From Nodosilinea sp. LEGE 06152 (GTDB lineage: Bacteria > Cyanobacteriota > Cyanobacteriia > Phormidesmidales > Phormidesmidaceae): a stretch of DNA of 46,879 nt. Below, piece by piece: positions 33,931 to 42,964 of the stretch. Numbering within the stretch: position 1 is the stretch's first letter; the number at the start of each line of letters is the position of its first letter. The DNA lies in NCBI RefSeq assembly GCF_015207525.1, contig NZ_JADEWR010000023.1, forward strand, positions 33,237-80,115, written 5' to 3'. Position numbers and translations under genes: made by a program. The notes under the pieces are model-generated. The model worked only from the letters and a program-made list of their open reading frames with translations, was not told the origin of the DNA and did not search any database.

Positions 33931-34992
33931 ATGACCACGACGTTACAAAGACAACAATCTGCCTCCCTATGGGAGCAGTTTTGCCAGTGGGTGACCAGCA
34001 CCGAGAACCGCCTGTATGTGGGCTGGTTCGGCGTGTTGATGATTCCCACCCTGCTCGCTGCGACCGCCTGCTTCATCGTTGCGTTTATTGCAGCCCCTCC
34101 CGTTGACATCGACGGCATCCGTGAGCCCGTTGCTGGCTCTCTGATGTACGGCAACAACATCATCTCCGGTGCGGTTGTGCCTTCGTCCAACGCCATTGGC
34201 CTGCACTTCTACCCCATCTGGGAAGCTGCTTCCCTCGATGAGTGGCTGTACAACGGTGGCCCTTACCAGCTGGTAATTTTCCACTTCCTCATCGGCGTCT
34301 TCTGCTACATGGGACGTGAGTGGGAACTGAGCTACCGCCTGGGCATGCGCCCCTGGATCTGCGTGGCCTACTCTGCCCCTGTGGCTGCGGCCTCTGCAGT
34401 GTTTCTGATCTACCCCCTGGGCCAAGGTTCCTTCTCCGACGGCATGCCCCTGGGCATCTCGGGCACCTTCAACTTCATGCTGGTGTTCCAGGCTGAGCAC
34501 AACATTCTGATGCACCCCTTCCACATGCTGGGTGTAGCTGGTGTGTTCGGTGGTTCGTTGTTCTCCGCCATGCACGGTTCTCTCGTTACCAGTTCGCTGG
34601 TGCGTGAGACCACCGAGACCGAGTCGCAGAACTACGGCTACAAGTTTGGCCAAGAAGAAGAGACCTACAACATCGTTGCGGCCCACGGCTACTTCGGTCG
34701 GTTGATCTTCCAATATGCCAGCTTCAACAACTCTCGTTCACTGCACTTCTTCTTGGGTGCGTGGCCTGTGATTGGCATCTGGTTCACCGCGCTGGGCATT
34801 AGCACGATGGCGTTCAACCTGAACGGGTTCAACTTCAACCAGTCGATCCTTGACTCACAGGGTCGAGTGATTGGCACCTGGGCTGACGTGATCAACCGTG
34901 CGAACCTGGGTATGGAAGTGATGCACGAGCGCAATGCTCACAACTTCCCCCTCGACCTGGCTACGGCTGAAGCTCCTGAAATCATCGGCTAG
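33931..34992 (+). CDS. psbA: Photosystem II D1 protein
   Basis: D1, starting at MTTTLQRQQ; an earlier in-frame ATG (33889) is in the leader. Residue numbering is standard: Tyr161, Asp170, Glu189, His190, His198, His215, Ser264, His272, His332, Glu333, His337, Asp342 and Ala344 are all in place, so the donor side, the Mn cluster and the QB site are complete. Residue 130 is Glu, the high-light/stress isoform type. The chain is 353 residues, with only nine (TAEAPEIIG) after Ala344, instead of the usual sixteen. CtpA normally removes this tail. Monocistronic between a promoter and a strong terminator; genomes usually hold several psbA copies. Confidence 0.98.
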   Translation: MTTTLQRQQSASLWEQFCQWVTSTENRLYVGWFGVLMIPTLLAATACFIVAFIAAPPVDIDGIREPVAGSLMYGNNIISGAVVPSSNAIGLHFYPIWEAASLDEWLYNGGPYQLVIFHFLIGVFCYMGREWELSYRLGMRPWICVAYSAPVAAASAVFLIYPLGQGSFSDGMPLGISGTFNFMLVFQAEHNILMHPFHMLGVAGVFGGSLFSAMHGSLVTSSLVRETTETESQNYGYKFGQEEETYNIVAAHGYFGRLIFQYASFNNSRSLHFFLGAWPVIGIWFTALGISTMAFNLNGFNFNQSILDSQGRVIGTWADVINRANLGMEVMHERNAHNFPLDLATAEAPEIIG

Positions 34993-35023
34993 TCGCGAGC
35001 GGCTACTCCACTGATGGATTAGG

Positions 35024-35055
35024 AAAAGAGCGCTCCCCTCGGGGGGCGCTCTTTT
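35024..35055 (+). terminator. Terminator after psbA
   Basis: AAAAGAGCGCTCCCC pairs perfectly with GGGGCGCTCTTTT around a TCGG loop, and a T run follows. It is a textbook intrinsic terminator. Confidence 0.92.
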
Positions 35056-35117
35056 GGTTTAGCCCCATCTACCGCCTTAAAATAGGTCTTGATGAGCAAG
35101 AATTAGACGGGCAAATA

Positions 35118-36173
35118 ATGCAAGCACTTCGGGATTTACAGCAGACCCAGGGAGCTACCTTAACCAATGAGGGGGTTCCCCTGTCTTTTGGTTCAGATGC
35201 CGATGCCTTGAAAGCGCTATCTACAGGTGCTGTGCTGGTCGATCGCAGCCACTGGGGGTTGATTCAGATGAATGGGCGCGATCGCCTCCGCTTTCTCCAC
35301 AACCAGACCACCAACACCTTTACCGAACGTAAGCCAGGGGAAGGCTGCGACACCGTATTTGTTACCTCGACCGCTCGCACCATCGATTTGGCCACCGTCT
35401 ACGTCACTGACGATGCGCTGCTAATGCTCACTTCCCCCGGCCAAGACCAACGCTTGCTGGACTGGATGGATCGCTACATCTTCCCGGCGGATCAGGTGTC
35501 TTTAACGAATTTAACCGGGTCTATGGCCGTGTTCTCGTTGATGGGGCCTGGGAGCGCAGCCTGCCTTGAAACCCTGGGGACTGTACTTGAGTCTGAGTTG
35601 CCCTATGCTCACCAACGAAGGGTTAACGTCGGTGGTCTGTCTCTGCGCCTGGCCGCAGGCTGTGGTCTGACCGTGGCTGGCTATACCCTTTTGGTGCCAG
35701 CTGAGGCGGCTGCTCCGGTGTGGCAACAGCTCACCGAGACCGGAGTTACACCAGCCGGAGAAGCCCTCTGGCAGCAGCTGCGGGTGCAGCAGGGCCGTCC
35801 GGCTCCGGGCTGCGAACTCACAGACGACTACAACCCCCTCGAGGCGGGGCTGTGGGAAGCGATTTCGTTCAGTAAGGGCTGTTATATCGGTCAGGAAACC
35901 ATTGCTCGGTTGAACACCTACCAGGGCGTTAAACAGCAGCTTTGGGGTATTCGCTTAAGCGGTACGGCTAACCCAGGGGAGGCCATTTTTGCCGCAGATG
36001 AAAAAGTTGGCCTGCTCACCAGCGTCGTTGATACCCCAGAAGGCCCTAGGGGACTAGGGTACATTCGCACCAAGGCGGGTGGAGCTGGCCTAGAGGTGTC
36101 TATTGCAGGAACCAGGGGGACGGTCGTTGACGTTCCTTTTTTGGCAAGGGGATATCTGACGGCCAGTAACTGA
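35118..36173 (+). CDS. ygfZ: Folate-binding YgfZ-family protein
   Basis: A 351-residue protein of the GcvT/YgfZ superfamily. It has GRDRLRFLHNQTTNTF near residue 55 and the YgfZ signature KGCYIGQETIARLNTYQGV near residue 255, with the conserved Cys. YgfZ proteins use folate in assembly or repair of iron-sulphur enzymes. The glycine-cleavage activity of GcvT is not expected because the KGCYxGQE loop marks the YgfZ branch. The start ATG 35118 has no strong ribosome site. It is followed by gmd 92 bases later. Confidence 0.9.
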   Translation: MQALRDLQQTQGATLTNEGVPLSFGSDADALKALSTGAVLVDRSHWGLIQMNGRDRLRFLHNQTTNTFTERKPGEGCDTVFVTSTARTIDLATVYVTDDALLMLTSPGQDQRLLDWMDRYIFPADQVSLTNLTGSMAVFSLMGPGSAACLETLGTVLESELPYAHQRRVNVGGLSLRLAAGCGLTVAGYTLLVPAEAAAPVWQQLTETGVTPAGEALWQQLRVQQGRPAPGCELTDDYNPLEAGLWEAISFSKGCYIGQETIARLNTYQGVKQQLWGIRLSGTANPGEAIFAADEKVGLLTSVVDTPEGPRGLGYIRTKAGGAGLEVSIAGTRGTVVDVPFLARGYLTASN

Positions 36174-36265
36174 ACCGTTTGGGCGATAAATTGGGTAATC
36201 TAGGTGGACGCACTGATGCCGTTAAGCTTGGTAAACCGAGCATTGCCGTACGAGATTAAACCCCT

Positions 36266-37345
36266 ATGAGTCAACCCAAACGAGCCCTAATTACAGGTAT
36301 TACCGGTCAGGATGGATCTTACTTAGCAGAGTTGCTTTTAGATAAAGGCTATGAGGTGCACGGCATTATTCGCCGTACTTCCACCTTTAACACCGATCGC
36401 ATCGATCACATCTACATTGACCCTCACAGTGTTGAGGCTCGGTTGTTTCTACACTATGGCGATTTGACCGATGGCACCATGCTGCGGCGTATTTTAGAGC
36501 AGGTACAGCCCCAGGAGGTCTATAACCTGGGGGCTCAGTCCCACGTGCGGGTCAGCTTCGACTCTCCTGAGTACACCGTAGATGCCGTAGGGATGGGGAC
36601 GCTGCGGCTGCTGGAGGCCATTCGCGACTATCAGCAGCGCACTAGTCTGGAAGTGCGCTTCTACCAGGCCGGATCTTCTGAAATGTTTGGTAAGGTGCAG
36701 GAAATTCCTCAGAAGGAGACAACGCCGTTTTACCCCCGCAGCCCCTACGCCTGCGCCAAAGTTTTTGCCCACTGGCAAACTATCAACTACCGCGAGTCCT
36801 ACGATCTGTTTGCCTGCAACGGCATTTTGTTTAACCATGAATCGCCCCGGCGCGGTGAAACCTTTGTCACCCGCAAGATTACGCGGGCGATCGCCCGCAT
36901 TGTGGCTGGCCAGCAGAAGAAACTGTACCTGGGCAACCTAGACTCCAAACGCGACTGGGGTTACGCCAAAGACTATGTGCGGGCCATGTGGCTGATGCTG
37001 CAGCAGGACCAGCCCGACGACTACGTGGTAGCCACCAATGAAACCCACGCCATCAGCGAGTTCTTAGATATTGCCTTCAACCACGTCAACCTCGACTGGC
37101 ACGACTATGTGGAGTTTGACCCCCGCTACCTGCGACCTGCCGAGGTAGATCTGCTGATCGGCGATGCCACCAAGGCGAAACAAAAGCTGGGTTGGGAGCC
37201 TAGCGTGACCTTTGAGGAACTGGTGCACCTGATGGTAGAAAGTGACCTAGAGGCGCTGGGCATTCACCACGGCAACGGAACCGGCGACAAACGGGATATC
37301 GCAACGGTGCGCAAAGACTTGATGCACCTAGCCCCTCAGGGTTAG
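36266..37345 (+). CDS. gmd: GDP-mannose 4,6-dehydratase
   Basis: A 359-residue short-chain dehydrogenase/reductase. It has the NAD(P) motif GITGQDGSYLAELLL, the Gmd block IIRRTSTFNTDRIDHIY, catalytic residues in SSEMFGK and YPRSPYACAKVFAHW (YxxxK) and FNHESPRRGETFVTRKI. It converts GDP-mannose to GDP-4-keto-6-deoxymannose, the first step toward GDP-fucose or GDP-rhamnose for surface glycans. The partner reductase gene is not in this window. A terminator follows at once. Confidence 0.96.
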   Translation: MSQPKRALITGITGQDGSYLAELLLDKGYEVHGIIRRTSTFNTDRIDHIYIDPHSVEARLFLHYGDLTDGTMLRRILEQVQPQEVYNLGAQSHVRVSFDSPEYTVDAVGMGTLRLLEAIRDYQQRTSLEVRFYQAGSSEMFGKVQEIPQKETTPFYPRSPYACAKVFAHWQTINYRESYDLFACNGILFNHESPRRGETFVTRKITRAIARIVAGQQKKLYLGNLDSKRDWGYAKDYVRAMWLMLQQDQPDDYVVATNETHAISEFLDIAFNHVNLDWHDYVEFDPRYLRPAEVDLLIGDATKAKQKLGWEPSVTFEELVHLMVESDLEALGIHHGNGTGDKRDIATVRKDLMHLAPQG

Positions 37346-37356
37346 CACTCGCAGCG

Positions 37357-37399
37357 CAGAAAAAGCGGTATTGCCCCTGGGTCAGTGCCGCTTTTTCTG
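37357..37399 (+). terminator. Terminator after gmd
   Basis: CAGAAAAAGCGG and CCGCTTTTTCTG form a perfect 12-bp stem with a 19-base loop, placed 11 bases after the stop codon. Confidence 0.75.
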
Positions 37400-37510
37400 A
37401 GATCGGCCATGCGTTTTAGAGGGCTTTCCTCTAGTATGAGAAAGAACAACTGGGCAAGTGACTGCACTGGCTAAGCTTTGCCCTATTGCAGTGGTAGGTT
37501 TTTCTTGAAT

Positions 37511-38050
37511 ATGGCTGACGAAAAGACCCCCCCGGTAGATTCTGCCCCCGCTGATGAGGCTGGGGCCTCAAAGGCAGACAACACGTCGGCAGAGGCATCT
37601 CCCAAAGCTGCTGCTGGTAAAGCACCCAAGGCAGAGGCTGCCCCAAAAGCTGCTCCTAAAAAAGAAAAGCCTCCCGCTTTAGAAGACAAGCCCTTCACTG
37701 AGTTTATCGAGCAGCACTTTATTCCTAAACTGGAGTCGGCACTTAAGGACAAGGGCCTTGACGATGTGCAGCTTACCCTTAATCAGCAGCCCCTAGGCGT
37801 ATTTGGCGTCAGCGATAGGGAGAGCTACTGGCACGTTAAGGGTAAGTGGCAGGAAGGCGATCGCCAGTTCAATATTGCCTTTACTAAAGACGACATCTCT
37901 AGCCCCAAACTGTTTTACTTTGCCGATAAAGGCTCCCAGCCCAGCACCATCGAGCAGTTTATGGGTGACGAGCGCAAAATCACCCTAGATCTGCTGGTGC
38001 TGTTTACTCTACGGCGGCTCAACGGCCAGAAGTGGCTAGCGCGGAACTGA
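37511..38050 (+). CDS. DUF2996 protein
   Basis: A 179-residue protein from ATG 37511 (MADEKTPP); the open frame starts at 37478 but that part is unlikely to be coding. The first 60 residues are a low-complexity Ala/Lys/Pro/Glu tail. The folded part, FTEFIEQHFIPKLESALKDKG to the RRLNGQKWL end, matches the cyanobacterial DUF2996 family. The family is found in phototrophs; I know no established function. It is solitary, followed by G-rich repeats. Confidence 0.85.
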   Translation: MADEKTPPVDSAPADEAGASKADNTSAEASPKAAAGKAPKAEAAPKAAPKKEKPPALEDKPFTEFIEQHFIPKLESALKDKGLDDVQLTLNQQPLGVFGVSDRESYWHVKGKWQEGDRQFNIAFTKDDISSPKLFYFADKGSQPSTIEQFMGDERKITLDLLVLFTLRRLNGQKWLARN

Positions 38051-38103
38051 GTAGGTGAGCAGGCGGGTGTGTAGGTAGATGAGTAGATGGGTAGGTGAGT
38101 GAG
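38046..38103. repeat. G-rich short-period repeat after the DUF2996 gene
   Basis: Imperfect units GTAGGTGAG, GTAGATGAG and GATGGGTAGG are repeated from the stop codon onward. They match the style of the repeats at 31-83 and 370-433. There is no spacer/repeat regularity as in a CRISPR. Confidence 0.65.
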
Positions 38104-38182
38104 CGGACTCGCCTGAGACACCAATTTCCATTAGCTAGCGCCCTAAGCGTATACAGAATGCCCTAATCGTTCTGGCGGCGAC

Positions 38183-39088
38183 TTAACTGCTGTAAGTAGC
38201 GAGGAACTGACGGAGCAGCCCGGTGACGACGGCGGGGTGCTCAACGTGGGGTAGCACGCCGGAGTCAGGGACTTCGATGACCCGCTGTACGGCTTTGGGG
38301 TTAAGGCTGGCCAACCGCTTAACCATCGCCGGGGCCGAAAACCGTGACCCAGCACCTAAGACAACCGTGGTGGGGGTTTGGAGCTGGCCAATGTAGCGCG
38401 ATAGATCAAAGCTGATATCGCCATTAAGGGAAGCCAGGGCAGCGTATTCAGCGTTGGGTTGTTGGGTACAGGCCAGGTAAGCCTGCACGGTATCTGGGGT
38501 AATGCGGCGGGAGTCGGCGAATAAGAACGTCGAGAGGAACGATCGCACCGCCAGTTCATTAGCTGCCCCCACCTGGTAGAGCAATTTGTCCACCCCAGGA
38601 GTGCTGGCCAGCAGGGCAGGCAGGCTCGTTTTATAGTCGCGCCCAAAGTCGCTGTTGCCGGAGGGTGATATTAGAAAGAGTCCTTTGAATAGGTCGGGCC
38701 GCATACCCGCTAGGCGAATGACTACACCTGCGGTAAGGGAGGTGGCAGCCACCAGGGCTGGGGGCTCGGCCACCGACTCTAGTAAGTGGGTGATCATATA
38801 GAAATAGTCTTCTGTGCAGTAGGAGCGAGCCGGATGGGTTGACTGGCCCCAGCCAATCAGGTCGGGGGCAATGACACGGTGGGTAACCCCAAAGGCGGCG
38901 TAGACCTTAGACCACTCAAAGGCAGAGGAGCCGCCCCCTAGGCTGTGAAGAAACACCAGTGGAGGACGGTCGGCCCCATCCTTGCTGCTCCAGGGCCAGC
39001 CGCCAGGGGTGTAGTAGGCCATCACTCCGAGGTCGGTGGCTAGGGCCTGCTGAATAAAGCCCAATGGCTGGAAGTTGAGCATAGTCAT
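38183..39088 (-). CDS. Alpha/beta hydrolase with atypical nucleophile elbow
   Basis: A 301-residue hydrolase-fold protein. The oxyanion strand is VFLHSLGGGSSAFEW, and the DRVIAP/DLIGWGQS-type segment reads VIAPDLIGWGQSTHP. The nucleophile region is VAATSLTAG, which keeps the Ser but lacks both glycines of GxSxG. A late acid and His are plausible in LGAGSRFSAPA and LPHVEHPAVV. The cyanobacterial group with this ATSLTA elbow is familiar to me only as hypothetical hydrolases. Divergent from the DUF790 gene. Confidence 0.85.
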   Translation of the reverse strand: MTMLNFQPLGFIQQALATDLGVMAYYTPGGWPWSSKDGADRPPLVFLHSLGGGSSAFEWSKVYAAFGVTHRVIAPDLIGWGQSTHPARSYCTEDYFYMITHLLESVAEPPALVAATSLTAGVVIRLAGMRPDLFKGLFLISPSGNSDFGRDYKTSLPALLASTPGVDKLLYQVGAANELAVRSFLSTFLFADSRRITPDTVQAYLACTQQPNAEYAALASLNGDISFDLSRYIGQLQTPTTVVLGAGSRFSAPAMVKRLASLNPKAVQRVIEVPDSGVLPHVEHPAVVTGLLRQFLATYSS

Positions 39089-39190
39089 ATCCGGTAGAAT
39101 TCAGGGCGACGGGGTAAGACGTAACGATCCTATAACCTGTCTCTGTGCCTCAATCTTAGGGCTATCTGTCCGCTCGAACTAGCTTAGGGG

Positions 39191-40414
39191 GTGAGACTCA
39201 CGTTACCAAGCGATCTATTAATTTATCGATTTCAGGGGGAGGGGCTACAGCCGAAGCGGCTGGCGGTAGATGGGGCCAATCGGGCGATCGCAGCCGACTT
39301 GATCCAGCTCTTTCAGCAGCAGGTAGGCCACACCCAGGGCGACCTCAACCGCCAGCTTCAGGAGATCGAAGGCGAAGACACCAACTACCGCATCAAGCGT
39401 GGGCTAGCCCACATTCTGCGCAACAGCTTTGCCACCTTTGACGTGGTCAGCCCCCTAGAACCACTCGAACTGCGGCGGCGAGTTTTTGCTTTAGCGGCTC
39501 AAACCGTACCCTCCCTGACGGCGGCTGAGGAGCACTTAACGGCGTTAGGACAACAGCTGTCTGAGGAGCTGGATCGCGAGGTCTCTTTGACTGACCTGCG
39601 CCAAGGGCTCTACGCCGATCGCCAGGATAACCATATTCTGATTGAGTTCGACGCTCCCACGCCCGACGCGCTGATCCATCGCTACAACCTGTCGCAAACC
39701 CAGGGCGTGTTCTATAAGGCCAGCGACCTGGTCATGCACCTGTACCGCAACGACCCCGGCGAGTACAAGCTCATGTTCCGCTACCTGAAGCTGTTTCGGC
39801 TGATGACCTACATTGAGGGCGACGCCGACCAGGGCTTTACCATCACCATCGACGGCCCCGCCAGCCTGTTTAAGCCCAGCACCCGCTACGGAGTCGATAT
39901 TGCCAAGCTGATTCCGGCCATTCTCCACGTCAGCAAGTGGCGGCTGACGGCGACCTTGCAAATGAAGGATAGCTACACCCAGCAGGTGAAGCCTCGCCAG
40001 TTTACCCTCGACAGCGACTGCGGCCTGGTCACCCATTACCCACCCGGCAAAACCTACGACAGCATGATTGAGGAGTCGTTTGTCAGTCGCTGGCCAGCCA
40101 AAACTCCCTGGCGATTGGAGCGGGAGGTGGACCTGGTCCCCCTGCCCGGCAGCGTCATGATTCCAGACTTTCGCGTGGTGCACCCCGACGGGCGCGAGTA
40201 TTTGCTGGAGATTGTCGGCTACTGGCGGCCTGAGTACCTACGCAAAAAGTTTGCTCAGGTGCGCAAGTCAGGGCGTGACAACCTGATTTTGGCGGTGTCC
40301 GAACGGCTTAACCTGGAGAATGCTGGGGTGGATATTGCAAACGTTCCGGCCCAGGTAGTTTGGTTTAAAACCAAGCTCCAGCCCAAGGTAGTCCTGGAGA
40401 TGCTGGGAGATTAG
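39191..40414 (+). CDS. DUF790 (Bax1-like) nuclease
   Basis: A 407-residue protein starting at GTG 39191, with GGGG immediately upstream. It has the N-terminal DUF790 blocks (SDLLIYRFQGEGLQPKRL, YRIKRGLAHIL) and a C-terminal nuclease-like region SVMIPDFRVVHPDGREYLLEIVGYWRPEYLRKK, here PDF with ExVGYW. This is the pattern of archaeal Bax1, a structure-specific endonuclease that works with the XPB helicase in DNA repair. In many genomes the two genes adjoin; no XPB gene is present here. Its stop codon overlaps that of convergent recG. Confidence 0.85.
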   Translation: MRLTLPSDLLIYRFQGEGLQPKRLAVDGANRAIAADLIQLFQQQVGHTQGDLNRQLQEIEGEDTNYRIKRGLAHILRNSFATFDVVSPLEPLELRRRVFALAAQTVPSLTAAEEHLTALGQQLSEELDREVSLTDLRQGLYADRQDNHILIEFDAPTPDALIHRYNLSQTQGVFYKASDLVMHLYRNDPGEYKLMFRYLKLFRLMTYIEGDADQGFTITIDGPASLFKPSTRYGVDIAKLIPAILHVSKWRLTATLQMKDSYTQQVKPRQFTLDSDCGLVTHYPPGKTYDSMIEESFVSRWPAKTPWRLEREVDLVPLPGSVMIPDFRVVHPDGREYLLEIVGYWRPEYLRKKFAQVRKSGRDNLILAVSERLNLENAGVDIANVPAQVVWFKTKLQPKVVLEMLGD

Positions 40415-42948
40415 GTCATAATTGTGCCGCCCATGAGTTTTTCGTAGCGGCGCTGAAGTTCTTTGGCGAGTTTGGGCCAGCGGGTCAGTTCGGGATCTTC
40501 CTTCAGCAGGAACTCCGCTGCCTCGCGGGCCAGCATCAGCACGTCTTGATCTTCAATTAAACTCGCCAGGGCAAAGTCGGGCAGGCCCGACTGGCGGGTG
40601 CCCAGCACTTCCCCAGGGCCGCGAAAGCGTAAGTCCATCTCAGCGATAAAGAAGCCGTCTTGGGATTGCTCTAGCACCTTGAGCCGTTGCAGAGCCTGTT
40701 CGCTGCGACTGCTGCTAAGCAGAAGGCAGAAGGATTGGGCTGCCCCTCGCCCCACCCGGCCCCGCAGCTGGTGTAGTTGGGAAAGACCAAACCGTTCGGC
40801 ATGCTCGATCAACATTACCGAGGCGTTGGGCACATCTACCCCGACTTCCACCACCGTTGTAGAAACCAGAATCTGACTCTCCTGATTGCGGAAGGCGGTG
40901 ATAGCGTCGTCTTTTTCAGCGGAGGACATTCGTCCGTGGAGCAGACCCACCGTAAATTCAGGAAAAATTACCTCCGCTAGCCGCTGGTGCTCCTCCACGG
41001 CGGATTTGAGATCGAGTTTTTCGGACTCTTCGACTAGGGGCAGCACCACGTACACCTGGCGGCCCTGGGCGATCTCGCGCTTGATCAGGTCGTAGGCGTG
41101 GGGGCGTTCTTTGTTAGTGAGCAGCGTAGTTTGAATGGCTTTGCGCCCGGGCGGTAGCTCGTCGATCTGGCTGACATCCAAATCGCCGTGCATGGTTAGC
41201 GTTAGCGTGCGGGGAATGGGGGTGGCGGTGAGGGTGAGTACGTGGGGATTAGTGCCTTTTTGGGTCAATCTGGCTCGCTGCTGGACACCAAAGCGGTGCT
41301 GCTCGTCGATTACCACCAGACCCAGATCGCGAAACTGGACCGGGTCTTCGATCAGGGCATGGGTGCCGACGAGGATTTTGAGTTCGGCAGTGGCTAGCTC
41401 TCCCAGCATTTTGCGGCGCTTGGCGGCGCGGGTCGAGCCAGTGAGCAGTTCGACCGGCTGGTGGAGCTGGTTAAACCATTCCACCAGCTTGCGGTAGTGC
41501 TGTTCGGCCAGCACCTCGGTAGGGGCCATCAGGGCAGCCTGATAGCCCGATTGAATGGCAGCTAGGATCGCGACGACGGCAACGACGGTTTTACCAGAGC
41601 CGACATCCCCCTGTACCAAACGGTTCATGGGGATCGGTTTTTGCAGGTCAGCGAGAATATCATTAACGACCCGCTGCTGAGCCCCCGTTAGGCTAAAGGG
41701 AATAATGCCGTAGAAGCTGTCGATCAGCGCTCCGGTAGGGGCCAGGCTGATGGCGGTTTGCTGGGCTTGCTGCTGCTGGCGGCGGCGCAGTAGACCGAGC
41801 TGGAGGTAGAGAAATTCGTCGAATACCAGGCGGCGGCGAGCCTGGGCTAAGGTTTCTTCATCGTTAGGAAAGTGGATTTGGGCGATCGCATCCCCCGCTT
41901 TGATCAAGTCATACTTCTGCCGCAGGTCTACCGGCAGGGGATCTTGCAGCTCTGGCACCGCCGGTAGGGCGGCGGCGACGGCTTTGCGCACCAGGTCAGC
42001 GGGAACGCCTTCGGTGAGGGAATATACCGGTACCATGCGGCCAATGGTGAGGGATTCGATGCGATCGCTCAAGCTGTCCAGCACCTCCAGGTGCGGATCT
42101 TCCAGCGTTACCCCAAACTTGCTGTCTTTGACCAAACCCGAGGCGGCGACGATCGCCCCCTGGGGATACTGGCGTTTTTGCTGCTGTTGCCAGCTCGGGG
42201 TAGCGTAGCGGCTGCCGGGGTAGAAGCGGTTGAGCTTAAGGGTGCCGCTGCCGTCAGAGAGCTGCAACTCAAAGATCGTGAGCTTTTTGTTGCGCGGGCT
42301 GGTGAAGCAGTTGACCCGCTTGACGGTACCCACCACGGTGACGGTTTCACCCGGTTCTAAATCGCGAATTTTGACTTGCTGAGCGTAGTTGATGTGGTCG
42401 CGGGGGTAGTAGTAGAGCACATCCTGTACGGTAAACAGGCCCAGCTTGGCCAGGCGATCGCTGTTCTTAGGCCCAATTCCCTTCAGGTAGGTGACCGGCT
42501 GGTCGAGGCCAAACCGAAAGCTGCCTGTCCCGGCTGCTTCTGCTAGCTGGGTAGTCTTAGGTGCAGCTTTGGACTTACTGGATGCCTTAGCAGACGTAAA
42601 GTCTCCAGATTCTGTGGCGGCACTTTCCCGAGCGCGGAGGGCCTTAGTTTCTGCGAATTTCTCGAGCAGGCGTTGGGTGCCGTGAAGAAAGCGGCGGGTT
42701 TCGGCCACCAGGTGCTGGCGCTGGGCAAAGCTGAGATCACTGTAGCCGTCGTACTTTTGGGCTAGATTTTGCCAGGCTTGCCGCTGGTCAGCGGCAAGAA
42801 TCACCGGGGGCTGTTGCAGGCTGTCGCGCAGAAACTCGCTAAAGAGCTGCTGCTTACCCACCAAGTTGTTGAACCCGGTCTCGGCCTCAACCGAGAGCGC
42901 CCGCTGGAGACGCACCCAGTCAGCCGGAGGAGATTGTGTCTCTGTCAT
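40411..42948 (-). CDS. recG: ATP-dependent DNA helicase RecG
   Basis: 845 residues from ATG 42948, with GGGAAGG before it; the frame is open to 43137 but that part overlaps the previous gene. A wedge/OB domain (residues about 165-380: YLKGIGPKNSDRLAKLGL, VTVVGTVKRVNCF) is followed by helicase motifs: Walker A GDVGSGKT near 450, DEQH near 545 and TATPIPRTL. The C-terminal region has QLRGRVGRG. RecG remodels stalled replication forks and recombination branches. The first 160 residues are a poorly conserved extension common in cyanobacteria. It follows the unknown gene at 42965-44185 by 16 bases, so they are likely co-transcribed. Confidence 0.95.
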   Translation of the reverse strand: MTETQSPPADWVRLQRALSVEAETGFNNLVGKQQLFSEFLRDSLQQPPVILAADQRQAWQNLAQKYDGYSDLSFAQRQHLVAETRRFLHGTQRLLEKFAETKALRARESAATESGDFTSAKASSKSKAAPKTTQLAEAAGTGSFRFGLDQPVTYLKGIGPKNSDRLAKLGLFTVQDVLYYYPRDHINYAQQVKIRDLEPGETVTVVGTVKRVNCFTSPRNKKLTIFELQLSDGSGTLKLNRFYPGSRYATPSWQQQQKRQYPQGAIVAASGLVKDSKFGVTLEDPHLEVLDSLSDRIESLTIGRMVPVYSLTEGVPADLVRKAVAAALPAVPELQDPLPVDLRQKYDLIKAGDAIAQIHFPNDEETLAQARRRLVFDEFLYLQLGLLRRRQQQQAQQTAISLAPTGALIDSFYGIIPFSLTGAQQRVVNDILADLQKPIPMNRLVQGDVGSGKTVVAVVAILAAIQSGYQAALMAPTEVLAEQHYRKLVEWFNQLHQPVELLTGSTRAAKRRKMLGELATAELKILVGTHALIEDPVQFRDLGLVVIDEQHRFGVQQRARLTQKGTNPHVLTLTATPIPRTLTLTMHGDLDVSQIDELPPGRKAIQTTLLTNKERPHAYDLIKREIAQGRQVYVVLPLVEESEKLDLKSAVEEHQRLAEVIFPEFTVGLLHGRMSSAEKDDAITAFRNQESQILVSTTVVEVGVDVPNASVMLIEHAERFGLSQLHQLRGRVGRGAAQSFCLLLSSSRSEQALQRLKVLEQSQDGFFIAEMDLRFRGPGEVLGTRQSGLPDFALASLIEDQDVLMLAREAAEFLLKEDPELTRWPKLAKELQRRYEKLMGGTIMT

Positions 42949-42964
42949 ACGCCCTTCCCCAAAG

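Noticed and set aside
33967..34713. 248-codon minus-strand frame across psbA
   Set aside because: Shadow of the D1 coding sequence.
38046..38103. Possible CRISPR array
   Set aside because: Units are short, degenerate and contiguous, with no unique spacers.
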